Below are positions 1 to 7,313 of a stretch of DNA of 40,636 bases, in pieces. Below the pieces are notes generated by a model, which did no database searches, had not been told where the DNA came from, and worked only from the letters and a program-made list of their open reading frames with translations. How positions within the stretch are numbered: the first letter of the stretch is position 1; each line of letters begins with the position of its first letter. The stretch spans positions 1 through 40,636 of the forward strand of contig CAYHPW010000022.1 in NCBI GenBank assembly GCA_964358645.1. Reading direction: 5' to 3'. This DNA is from JBBTDV01 sp038042605 (GTDB lineage Bacteria; Bdellovibrionota; UBA1018). The position numbers and the translations under genes are program-made.

Positions 1-36
1 TAATACATCAGCTTCCACCCAAACCCACGTTTCGTC

Positions 37-59
37 AGGCCTAATTGCGCAACAATGCC
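37..59 (-). repeat. IS-like terminal inverted repeat, copy 1
   Basis: A 19-base core, AGGCCTAATTGCGCAACAA (37-55), is the exact reverse complement of 1799-1817. With one mismatch the match extends to a 23-base sequence reading GGC(A/G)TTGTTGCGCAATT from the outer end. That form resembles the ends of IS5/IS903-group elements, which commonly begin GGC..TGTTG. In this orientation an element would lie to the left, outside the window. No transposase is visible to confirm it. Confidence 0.5.
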
Positions 60-290
60 TTTAGCTTATGGCTATATTACATTACTGATATTTTAGCTTT
101 ATTATAAGCTAAATTAGCCTGTTGTTATAGGCTGCTTCAGTGACCATAAATAGCATCCGCATTATAACCCATTGTCACGGCTCAAAGTTTTTCAGTATCT
201 CTGCTACTTTAAAGAAAAGCTCTGGCTGTATTTCTTCAAAGTATATTGAAAGAAATGCGGCCAGGCACTATCATTAACCTAGAAGGTATT

Positions 291-1502
291 ATGCCACATC
301 AGCGCACACGTCAGATTAACGAGCTCTATAAGAAAATTGTGGCTTTCAGCCCGATAATCGGGATATTCGGCCATCGCCAGGTAGGCAAGAGCACGCTTGC
401 TGCCAGCCTAGCACAAAGCTATTTCACTTTAGATGACCAGGACACACGCAGGCAGATTCACGAAAACCCGAAGTTTTTCATCACAAAGCAAAAAAAATAC
501 CCAACAGCCTTGGACGAGTGTCAGCTTGAACCAGCCTTGTTTCCAGCACTTAAAGAGCAAGTACGCGTTTTTAAGAAACCGGGCCAATTCCTATTGACTG
601 GTTCCGTAAGATTCACTAGCAGGAAGGCCATACGCGAATCACTAGCAGGCAGAATGGTGGGCGTTGAACTTCTCCCGCTTATCTTGTCAGAGCTAGATCA
701 GGAGCCGCTACCGGATACTCTTTTGACCCTGCTTAAACTGCCGGCATTTTCGCAATCCTCCCTGGATTTACTTCGTCCATGGTCAAGCGTAAAAGCAACG
801 CAAGAATCACTAGAAAAATATCTCGTTCGAGGCGGCTTGCCAGGCCTGTGCTTCATACGCGAAGAGCGCCTTAGGCGTGAAGCAATGCTGGCACTCCACC
901 AGCTCATGCTGGACCGCGACCTGCGGCTGATTCTTGAAACAAGGCTTTCTTTGGAGGCGATCACAAGATTTCTCAGGCTTATAGCAGCTAACGGATTTAA
1001 CCCCTACAATGCCTCTGAAATGAAACGAAGAACCGGGCTTTCACACCAGACTCAGAAGAATCTACTGTTTGCCATGGAATCGATTTTTCTGATCCGCAGA
1101 ATCCCCATTACAGGGCGATCTGGTGAGATCATCTTAATGGAAGACCAGTATGAAGAGCTAGTGCTTTCAGACGCGAGTCATCCCAACCAAGACCAGCTCT
1201 TATCGGCATTCTTCCGCAACTCAAGGGCACAATTTGAATACCGCCTTGGCAGCACAGTTAGGTACGAGTCGTACCAGACACGATCCGGTGCAAGAATTCC
1301 AATAGTGATAGTAAGCGATGGCGGAAAACTAGGCGTCATAGTAATTGAAAATGATACACCAACATTATCACAACGCCGCTCAGTGGATAGCTTCCTTAGA
1401 CATCACGCAAATGCCAAAGCGCTTTATCTTTCTGATAACCCAGTCAAACCACGTATGCTGGATCAAAGAAGCATGCTGTGCCCGATGGTGAGCGTGATTT
1501 GA
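291..1502 (+). CDS. AAA-family ATPase with DUF4143-type C-terminal domain (copy 1)
   Basis: Predicted ATP-binding protein of the AAA_14/DUF4143 group, 403 aa; the cellular role of this group is not established. Residues 27-35 form a Walker A loop (GHRQVGKST) and residues 72-76 a Walker B strand ending in D75-E76. FLLTGSVRF is the sensor-1-like strand. A winged-helix-like segment (about 220-270) precedes the C-terminal nuclease-like DUF4143 region. I start it at ATG 291, where the protein begins MPHQR exactly like its paralog at 16681-17874 and an AAGG sits just upstream. A TTG at 246 would add 15 unaligned residues. The gene lies between the inverted repeats at 37-59 and 1795-1817, so it may have arrived with a mobile segment. 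Its upstream region lacks the palindrome found before the second copy. Confidence 0.85.
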   Translation: MPHQRTRQINELYKKIVAFSPIIGIFGHRQVGKSTLAASLAQSYFTLDDQDTRRQIHENPKFFITKQKKYPTALDECQLEPALFPALKEQVRVFKKPGQFLLTGSVRFTSRKAIRESLAGRMVGVELLPLILSELDQEPLPDTLLTLLKLPAFSQSSLDLLRPWSSVKATQESLEKYLVRGGLPGLCFIREERLRREAMLALHQLMLDRDLRLILETRLSLEAITRFLRLIAANGFNPYNASEMKRRTGLSHQTQKNLLFAMESIFLIRRIPITGRSGEIILMEDQYEELVLSDASHPNQDQLLSAFFRNSRAQFEYRLGSTVRYESYQTRSGARIPIVIVSDGGKLGVIVIENDTPTLSQRRSVDSFLRHHANAKALYLSDNPVKPRMLDQRSMLCPMVSVI

Positions 1503-1575
1503 CGTAAATTTGACAGCAAATACACACTGACAACGGCTGCACAATTCTGAAGGCATAAAGAAATTTTGTCAGTGA

Positions 1576-1710
1576 TTAAGCTGCCTTTTTGACTGAGACA
1601 AAGTCCTCTTCGGCATGTTCTGGTTTTGTTTGAATTTGGAACGGGCTAGGTCCGTTTTTATAGAGCCACTTTTCAACTTTTTCCCTGTGATCAACAAGAA
1701 ATGAACGCAT
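1576..1710 (-). pseudogene. Short 44-codon open frame, possible C-terminal remnant
   Basis: A 44-residue minus-strand frame starts MRSFLVDHREKVEKW and ends FVSVKKAA. An in-frame TAG lies upstream and its ATG sits inside the hairpin at 1701-1743. The Lys/Glu-rich composition looks coding, and the position among IS traces suggests the 3' tail of a decayed gene, perhaps a transposase, but I cannot name the family. No ribosome binding site is seen. Confidence 0.25.
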
Positions 1711-1743
1711 AGTTCTACTAAATAAAAAGAACTATGCGTTCAT
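1701..1743. repeat. 16-bp perfect inverted repeat (hairpin)
   Basis: ATGAACGCATAGTTCT (1701-1716) and its exact reverse complement (1728-1743) are separated by 11 A/T-rich bases. No T-tract follows in either direction, so it is not a standard terminator. A second, 9-bp inverted pair, CACTGACAA (1525-1533) and TTGTCAGTG (1566-1574), lies just to the left. Both could be ends of small decayed mobile elements. Confidence 0.6.
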
Positions 1744-1794
1744 AAGTCAAACCGGTGAGGTTAACCTTCCGGTGCTGATTTACAGTGTATGAAT

Positions 1795-1817
1795 GGCGTT
1801 GTTGCGCAATTAGGCCT
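1795..1817 (+). repeat. IS-like terminal inverted repeat, copy 2
   Basis: This is the inverted partner of 37-59. It ends four bases before the start codon of the next gene. Read rightwards it begins GGCGTTGTTGCGCAATT, like an IS left end. The DNA to its right is a signal-peptide gene, so if this was an IS the rest of it has been lost. No target-site duplication is visible beside either copy. Confidence 0.5.
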
Positions 1818-1820
1818 ATT

Positions 1821-3227
1821 ATGAAATTTAAGTATTTGTTTATTAGGGCTTTATTGGCTGGTGTTTTGCTCTCTAGTGTGGTGGCTTTTTCAGCTTCCAC
1901 CCATGTGTTTACTCAACCATCAGCGTCAGGTTTTTCTGACGGCGGAGCAGATATAAGTGGTGGCGGTGACTCTCTAGAACTCAATCAGTCCAATCTCGAA
2001 ATAATCATTCCAGAGCGTCTTAAGACGCTGATACAGTTCCGTTTGAAAAATCTAGATCCCAATACCGCTGATATATGGAAGCAAAAGTATCCGCCACTAA
2101 TCCCCATTATAGATGATCCAGCATTGCTCGCTTTTGAGCTGGCTTCGATTCAGTTTTCGATCAGAACTTCGGCGGACCGGCTTAGTAACGAGATCCTTGA
2201 ATACCAAGAAGGTGGAACAAAAAAAGAATTTATTTTTGATATCCAAAAGATCATTAATGCGGGTTTTCGAGCGTGGGATCTGATGGCGTTGGCGTTGGCG
2301 TTGGCGTTGAATAAAATGGTTGAAGTGAAATATGGTGTCAACCTAGATGAGGAGGACCTCAGAGTCTTAAAGGGCAGTTGGAATAAAACGACCAATGTTT
2401 CATTTGAAAACATTGATCAACTAAAAGCTGCCATCAAAAATGACCTCAAGAAATATCTAAATTTTCGGATAATGAACATTAATCAGGATAACTATTCGCT
2501 TCTTCCAAAAGAATTGAAACCTATCCAATCCGTTCTTGAAAAGAACCGTAATATATTTCTCAAAGATATCAATATGTCTAAGTATAGATTCTCTCGTGAC
2601 CCGATCATCGTAGACGGGGTTCGGCGTGATGCATCCACTAAACACGATTTAGGATCCACGATATATTTCGATGTTTACAGGATTTTTGAAAAGAAGCTCT
2701 CACTCGAAGACTTGGTCACTTTGGTTTTTCATGAACATGCCAGGCATTTTGGAATCCGGGATGATCATAATCAGATCGGTATACTCGTGGACCGAAAATA
2801 CAGCGTATCAATGGTTCAACGTAACGGCGCAGAATACTGCGATGGACAAATTGAGGGACGTAAGTATGGGATCAAGGTTGCCAAATCATTATATGCAGTA
2901 GAGTTCTTGAGGCATGAACCGGATTATGATGAGGCAAATCCATTCGCGAGATTTCCGTACTCCGATGAAGATATCATAACTCCAGATCTGGTGATTAGGA
3001 ACATTGGAGGGTTGTTTCAGATTACCAAATCCAGCAAACCTGTTCACAATTATCGCGAACGATTGGGGGACTTTGATAGCTGGACGCTTTATGGTTTTCC
3101 AACGGGCCTTGGTGGGGCTTTTGCAACTTACGCTCTCTTCCAAAATCTCCCAATTGATATACCGACTGGTTTAATTTTTACTGATTACTTTAATACATAT
3201 AGTTTGGATGAGGTGTTTTGTAGATAA
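1821..3227 (+). CDS. Secreted protein with HEHARH motif, function unknown
   Basis: 468 aa with a Sec signal peptide (hydrophobic residues about 5-23, cleavage near FSA). I start it at ATG 1821, not at the TTG/ATG 36 bases upstream, because the extra 12 residues are translated from the inverted repeat and would precede the signal peptide. A Gly/Asp-rich linker follows (about residues 35-50), then a mostly helical domain. Near residue 310, FHEHARHFG is followed by two Asp. It resembles a zinc-protease HExxH helix, but the second metal His is replaced by Arg (H-E-H-A-R), with another His one residue later. The C-terminus ends abruptly (DEVFCR) and may be truncated. The only nearby Shine-Dalgarno-like bases are AGG within the repeat. 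I do not recognise the family. Confidence 0.65.
   Translation: MKFKYLFIRALLAGVLLSSVVAFSASTHVFTQPSASGFSDGGADISGGGDSLELNQSNLEIIIPERLKTLIQFRLKNLDPNTADIWKQKYPPLIPIIDDPALLAFELASIQFSIRTSADRLSNEILEYQEGGTKKEFIFDIQKIINAGFRAWDLMALALALALNKMVEVKYGVNLDEEDLRVLKGSWNKTTNVSFENIDQLKAAIKNDLKKYLNFRIMNINQDNYSLLPKELKPIQSVLEKNRNIFLKDINMSKYRFSRDPIIVDGVRRDASTKHDLGSTIYFDVYRIFEKKLSLEDLVTLVFHEHARHFGIRDDHNQIGILVDRKYSVSMVQRNGAEYCDGQIEGRKYGIKVAKSLYAVEFLRHEPDYDEANPFARFPYSDEDIITPDLVIRNIGGLFQITKSSKPVHNYRERLGDFDSWTLYGFPTGLGGAFATYALFQNLPIDIPTGLIFTDYFNTYSLDEVFCR
2285..2308 (+). repeat. Hexanucleotide tandem repeat (GGCGTT)x4
   Basis: Four perfect copies of GGCGTT within the coding sequence of the secreted protein encode an alternating Ala-Leu stretch. 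Because the unit is six bases, copy-number change would lengthen or shorten a predicted helix by two residues without breaking the frame. Confidence 0.8.
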
Positions 3228-3394
3228 TCTAGAATTTAATTCAACAAGCTATGATTACGAGTCGGAAAAACAGCCCGTGGCTAACCCTGAGACCAAAGCC
3301 CCACTGTGCGCGGCGACAGAGGGATTTTCACTCCATGCCGGAGTGTGCTGCGCGCCTCGGGAAAGAGAAAAACTGGAAAAGTGCGCGCACCGGA

Positions 3395-3706
3395 CTAAGT
3401 ATCGTGGTCACTTCTTTTTTGTTCACCAGATCCGGTGGTATTAAACGCGAAAATCGGGAACATTACGGCGCGATAATAATCCTGGTTCATTTCAGGGTTT
3501 GTGCAATTTGGTACCCCGTCTTTATTTATACGTTCACAGCTGTGGTCAAGGCCCATTAGGTGGCTAAATTCATGAAGGGAAATTGACTGCAGGTCGGGTA
3601 GCTTGCGGCCATCCACAAAGAAGCTCTGGTAATTGACTTCCATAATCGCCATGTACATTAGCGGAAGAGGTTGTGACTTCACGGAGGCCGGGCAAAAACT
3701 AGTCAA
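3395..3706 (-). pseudogene. Metzincin (matrixin-like) zinc metalloprotease fragment
   Basis: The frame encodes HEFSHLMGLDH, the full HExxHxxGxxH zinc site of metzincins. About 30 residues later AVMFP fits the Met-turn. This is the catalytic core of a secreted matrixin-type protease. There is no signal peptide and no propeptide. The N-terminal codons run up to the IS91 transposase remnant, and the C-terminus stops at unrelated DNA near 3410. The piece is therefore truncated at both ends, presumably by rearrangement at the mobile-element junctions. A complete homolog would be expected to be about two to three times longer. Confidence 0.6.
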
Positions 3707-3745
3707 AGCAATCGCATCCGGTGAGCTTGGGTATGGCCATGGGGT

Positions 3746-4188
3746 TTGCTTGAGGCCTTCCTGCGTTGCGGGGTTTTAGCATATGGTTTCGTGCGCTTGC
3801 GATGTGAGAAATGCCATCACGAGCGCATCGCAGCACTTTCATGTAAGAAACGGGGGATATGCTCAAGCTGCGGAGGCAGACGCATGGCTGAGACGGCCGC
3901 CCACCTAGTGGACCACGTATTTCCAAGCGTTGGGGTAAGGCAATGGGTTATCTCATTCCCCTTCCAGACTCTCTACCATGGCTGCCTTGCTCCACATGCT
4001 AAAATCCGCTCACTTATAGTACCAAAACCTGAGACTCCAAAAATATCCGCCGTTATCAGCACCACCACTACACCCAACGCGAACAACAAACGGATGACCT
4101 GGACCGAGCGCTCCTGGCAAGAGTTTTCAGTATCGATATTGGGTGCCCCAACTGCGGCACTGAACTTATACCGGTAGCCGCTGGGTGA
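3746..4188 (+). pseudogene. IS91-family transposase, internally deleted and frameshifted
   Basis: The N-terminal part matches the zinc-binding domain of IS91/ISCR-type transposases (LRCGVLAYGF, then CEKC, SCKKRGICSSCG and the characteristic RRMAETAAHLVDHV). After VRQWVISFPFQ the frame jumps directly to YHGCLAPHAK, which in full-length proteins belongs near the C-terminus. The HUH/two-tyrosine catalytic middle, several hundred codons, is therefore missing. A one-base deletion near 4110 then moves the true ending into another frame (LLARVFSIDIGCPNCG, stop 4186-4188). The element cannot be active on its own. Its left boundary is unclear; the right boundary may be near the direct repeat at 4302. 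Confidence 0.75.
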
Positions 4189-4301
4189 CAATTGGCTGGA
4201 GTGCGCCCGCGGGAAAAATGTTACGTGCTTGTTACCCTAAGCGTCGGGTTTGGAAAATCAGAAGAAGAGAACCTGGCTGGATCGTTGGCTCATGGTGAGT
4301 C

Positions 4302-4356
4302 GGTCATCGGGACTGTCGTTTGTATGCAGCTAAGGTTTTGAATACAGGGAAATTAG
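4302..4356. repeat. 55-bp direct repeat A
   Basis: Positions 4302-4356 match 5081-5135 in the same orientation at 51 of 55 bases. The core ATGCAGCTAAGG is shared, and both copies end AATACAGGGAAATTAG. The pair brackets the HepT/MntA module. Copy A follows the IS91 transposase remnant directly and overlaps the last codons that hepT would have without its premature stop. Confidence 0.85.
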
Positions 4357-4451
4357 TGAATTTTCTTCTGGCTGTTATGTTTACGTGAAGTTTTGATAGT
4401 AAGTTTTTTTAATAAAGACTCGAGAGCAGGCAAATCATGGTGAACCGTATT

Positions 4452-4733
4452 CTAAAGCACTATGATACTAACGCCAAAGTATTCGTGGACCACGAAATTT
4501 CTCATGCCGATCATTTTATTCCATGGTATCTCTTTGAATTTTTTTCGAACAAATGATGGGATATTGGCAGCAGCTTCACCGATTACTATAAAATTTCTGA
4601 CAATAGCATCTATAGTTTTTTCGTCTTTCTTAAACTCATCGTAGGAAATGTTATGAAGATATTTCCGGTTACGACGGATAGCGCCCCTTATGTCTTTAAT
4701 ACGAATTTCCCAGTTTCTAGGCGGCACGAACAA
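4452..4733 (-). CDS. hepT: HepT-like HEPN toxin (DUF86) cut short by an amber codon
   Basis: Toxin partner of a type VII HEPN/MNT toxin-antitoxin pair. HepT proteins are HEPN ribonucleases whose RX4HXY motif is the active site and whose Tyr is AMPylated by MntA. Here R78, H83 and Y85 (RNFVVHEY) are intact. The frame stops at TAG 4452-4454, yet continues for 32 clearly homologous codons (NTVHHDLPALESLLKKL and on) to TAA at 4353-4355. Aligned with the usual family ending (roughly I-W-D-T-V), the TAG falls exactly on the conserved Trp, so a single TGG to TAG change explains it. The 93-aa product lacks the last helix. The gene overlaps mntA by 17 bases. Either the toxin is dead, or the short form is tolerated. 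Confidence 0.85.
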   Translation of the reverse strand: MFVPPRNWEIRIKDIRGAIRRNRKYLHNISYDEFKKDEKTIDAIVRNFIVIGEAAANIPSFVRKKFKEIPWNKMIGMRNFVVHEYFGVSIIVL

Positions 4734-5025
4734 GCTCCTTGTTTATCTGATTTTTAAACTCAGGTCGGATCGCATCCACCATTACTAGATCAACTTTTCT
4801 ATTTAATTTTTTTTCTAAAAACATTTTGACATCGAAAAAATGAAAAAAACCGACTGGCTCTGTAAATTCTACTAGCAGGTCGATATCACTTTTTATGCGT
4901 TGTTCGTTCCTGGCGAATGATCCAAAAATGCTTAGGTGTTTAACCTTTAATTTTTTAAGCATATCGCGATTAATTTCGACAATTCTTATAATGTCTTCAA
5001 GTGACATCGTTTTTTTCCTACTCAT
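4717..5025 (-). CDS. mntA: MntA-like nucleotidyltransferase antitoxin
   Basis: Minimal nucleotidyltransferase of 102 aa. GSF (35-37) followed by D47-I-D49, with D79 in KVDLVM, gives the catalytic triad of the MNT fold. In characterised pairs MntA transfers AMP groups to the HepT active-site tyrosine and silences it. The start could be ATG 5025 or the in-frame ATG at 5007, which has a TAGGA about nine bases upstream and removes six residues. The overlapping downstream hepT suggests translational coupling. The antitoxin is complete while the toxin is truncated. Confidence 0.88.
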   Translation of the reverse strand: MSRKKTMSLEDIIRIVEINRDMLKKLKVKHLSIFGSFARNEQRIKSDIDLLVEFTEPVGFFHFFDVKMFLEKKLNRKVDLVMVDAIRPEFKNQINKELVRAA

Positions 5026-5080
5026 AGCAATACGATATCACTTTTATTTTAAAGCCGTTTGAATTTTTTATTCTATGCTT

Positions 5081-5135
5081 GGTCCTCGGGCCTGTCGTTG
5101 GTATGCAGCTAAGGTCTTGAATACAGGGAAATTAG
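5081..5135. repeat. 55-bp direct repeat B
   Basis: Second copy of the repeat at 4302-4356, 51 of 55 bases identical, 779 bases downstream. It closes the segment holding the toxin-antitoxin pair. DNA beyond the two copies differs immediately after AAATTAG, so the boundary is sharp on that side. Confidence 0.85.
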
Positions 5136-5661
5136 ATTTCTTGGGTGAATACTCGCTCCAGTTGCCAATTTCTTCCACTTTGGCAAGCAACTGCTACCAA
5201 TTTGTTTTCGCAGTAAATGGCTATTCTAGGCTGCGTGGTTTGGTTGGCAGGATCGGCCATTATATCAACTTCAGAGCGGTGAGGAATATTGAACAGAGCC
5301 CTCTGGCGTCCGTGGAAAAGGTCATGGTTTCTTCGGCCACGGTGGTAAACGCTGCGATGAAACAATGTTTCTTGAATATCACCACGAGCATGTATGGGCC
5401 TTGGGCGGCTCATCGCAAGATCCTGCGAATATCACCTTGAGATGCAGATCCCACAACGCTCTTGCAGCCGTACAGGTTTACGGAACCGCACATATGAGTC
5501 AGTTTATTAGACCGCGAGTATAAATCAGTTCAGGCGGCCATCTGCCGTGACTCGGTTGCCTTCAAGATTTCGGATTTCCCGCTGTGTTTTTGGGTGATTG
5601 ATAACGACTTTCCCATCCTCCACCGGCAGTTGGAGGGCTTGTTCGGTCAAACCGTACTTCG
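5136..5661. other. 526-bp stretch without a recognisable gene
   Basis: Open frames exist on both strands (for example 5132-5413 minus and 5075-5440 plus), but they overlap each other, lack ribosome binding sites and match nothing I know. Together with the neighbouring repeats and remnants, this looks like decayed or recombined DNA. Confidence 0.4.
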
Positions 5662-6585
5662 CTACCGCTGTTTCGGCGTAATGAGTGCATTGAAAAACGC
5701 CCTACACGAGGGCGTAGATTTAGCCGATCCGAGCTTTTTACGAAGAAAAGCTGCCCTTGAAGCGGGATTATCGATTGCAACTGCCTGTTTGTAAGGCTCC
5801 CATTCCGGTCCACGAAAGTGTCTTTGTAGAAACGTTATTTCATCAAGAATACGGCGTGTCCTTGAGTCGGCCTTTTCGATTAGGAGAGCTTTATTGCTAC
5901 TCGTAGCTAGCTCAGGCAAATCGGCTAATTCGGCGTCGCTCAGAGTCGGCTTCACCTTGATCTCAGGTGACGGGTTTCTTTGTAGCGTTTCAATAAAATC
6001 TCTAGCGATCGCTTCACCAAAGGGGTCTGCCTTACCTCTACTTGCGAGAGTTTTCAGTTCAGTTCTTAGAGTAGCATAGTCTCCCTTAACCGCGAGCATA
6101 CGAAGCCATCTCCACAGAGATCTTCGTTCATTTAACCTGGTAAGTACCTCTGGTTTTTCAAGTTCATAAGAAAGATCTTCCATATAGGCAACGGCCTTTT
6201 CCTTGCTTATTGATCCATCTGTATCACCACTTGCATCACTCACAGGATGCCAACGTCCATTGATCATTCTATACTCAGTGGATCGATCTGTGTACCTCGG
6301 CATGTGTTCGTAGCCGAGGATCGTTCCATGCATAGACTTGGGATGAAGCGTAGAGGCTGCTGGATTAAGCGCTGTGAGAAAAACCCTGGAGGACGGATGC
6401 TGAGGATTCGAGGAGCAAAGCAAATGAGATTCAAGATTAAAGCGCGCCTCCGGCGAAAATATTTCGCCGATAACCTCAGGAATTGTGCCCCAAAGGCCAG
6501 TGTCTACGAAAACGAATCTCTTTCCGGACTTGAGAGCCTTTTCGGTGAGACCATGTTGGGCCAAATGACCAGGATCACCCAACAT
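5662..6585 (-). CDS. Hypothetical protein, probably 5'-truncated
   Basis: 307 aa, unrecognised. The N-terminal region contains a hydrophobic strand followed by a loop (KRFVFVDTGLWGTIPEVI) that looks like a buried enzyme core strand. The second half is charged and helical (repeated Leu/Glu/Lys/Arg). An in-frame TGA lies immediately before the ATG at 6585. No Shine-Dalgarno sequence precedes it, and there is no signal peptide. The VFVDTG strand starts only about 20 residues in, so the original N-terminus may have been lost at a junction with the plus-strand remnant at 6668-7087. Confidence 0.5.
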   Translation of the reverse strand: MLGDPGHLAQHGLTEKALKSGKRFVFVDTGLWGTIPEVIGEIFSPEARFNLESHLLCSSNPQHPSSRVFLTALNPAASTLHPKSMHGTILGYEHMPRYTDRSTEYRMINGRWHPVSDASGDTDGSISKEKAVAYMEDLSYELEKPEVLTRLNERRSLWRWLRMLAVKGDYATLRTELKTLASRGKADPFGEAIARDFIETLQRNPSPEIKVKPTLSDAELADLPELATSSNKALLIEKADSRTRRILDEITFLQRHFRGPEWEPYKQAVAIDNPASRAAFLRKKLGSAKSTPSCRAFFNALITPKQR

Positions 6586-6667
6586 TCAACAGAGATTGAA
6601 TATACGCTGGATGGCGGTCGACCGAAGAAAACCGATTATCCGACTAAAATGGGTGATAAACATTTGA

Positions 6668-7087
6668 AAATCAGGCCAGAATTGCTTTCAAAACGGAGTT
6701 TTTCTGGAGCCTGTTAAATCAGGCCCAAGCGAAAAAATCAGCATACCGGGCTATTCGAACTTCACCGCAAATTACGGATGCATCAGTTATAAGATAACCG
6801 TAGCAGGACGTAGCGTTGTAACAAATACTCTCTCAGTAGGCGGATACAATGGCCTATGCCAGCAGAGTTCGGATAACCAGGTGATTGACTTCTCCAACAG
6901 GCTTGGGCAGGGCCATAATTCAGTAGAAATCACAGTATCAGAGGCAAGATATGATTTTTACTGCCAGCTTTACCTGGCCGGCTGGGTTGGGGGCGACATA
7001 AGCATGTACTGCCCGTTAAGAATAGTTTACCAAAACCACACCGTCACAGGCTCACTTGAAATACAGGTAAACGGCACCTCTTTATAA
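6668..7087 (+). pseudogene. C-terminal fragment of a secreted-type protein
   Basis: The frame is open from the stop at 6665 to TAA 7085-7087 and reads as a soluble extracytoplasmic protein: NYGCISYKITVAG, GGYNGLCQQSS, RYDFYCQLYLAGWVGG. It is rich in Tyr, Gly, Asn and paired Cys. No ATG occurs in the upstream half. The only internal start (GTG 6881) has no ribosome binding site and would give 68 residues cutting into the domain. I read it as the 3' end of a gene whose 5' part was lost. The family is unknown. Confidence 0.4.
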
Positions 7088-7313
7088 GACACCCAAGATA
7101 AACTCCAGGCAAACTTCGAAAGACACCGTTTAAAATGCGCTAAAAATCTGGACGTACATATGATAACCCCTTTCGCATGTACCCAGCCCTCCTTCAGATA
7201 ATCATTACATTATTAACAAGCACCACGCATACGGACACATCCACACCGGATTATGATTTCAAAATCGAAAGATCAGAGACTTTCAATAATGATAAACAGC
7301 ACACAGGTGTGCA

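Noticed and set aside
4452..4454. TAG in hepT as a pyrrolysine codon or programmed readthrough
   Set aside because: No pylT/pylS or structured readthrough signal is seen, and the site matches a conserved Trp, so a point mutation is simpler.
5075..5440. Overlapping open frames on both strands between repeat B and the hypothetical gene
   Set aside because: The two frames oppose each other, start at or next to the repeat, have no ribosome binding site and match nothing I recognise. I left the stretch as unassigned.
6247..6717. Plus-strand open frame opposite the hypothetical gene
   Set aside because: Its first two thirds are antisense to the better minus-strand frame. Only the end lies outside, and it has no recognisable domain.
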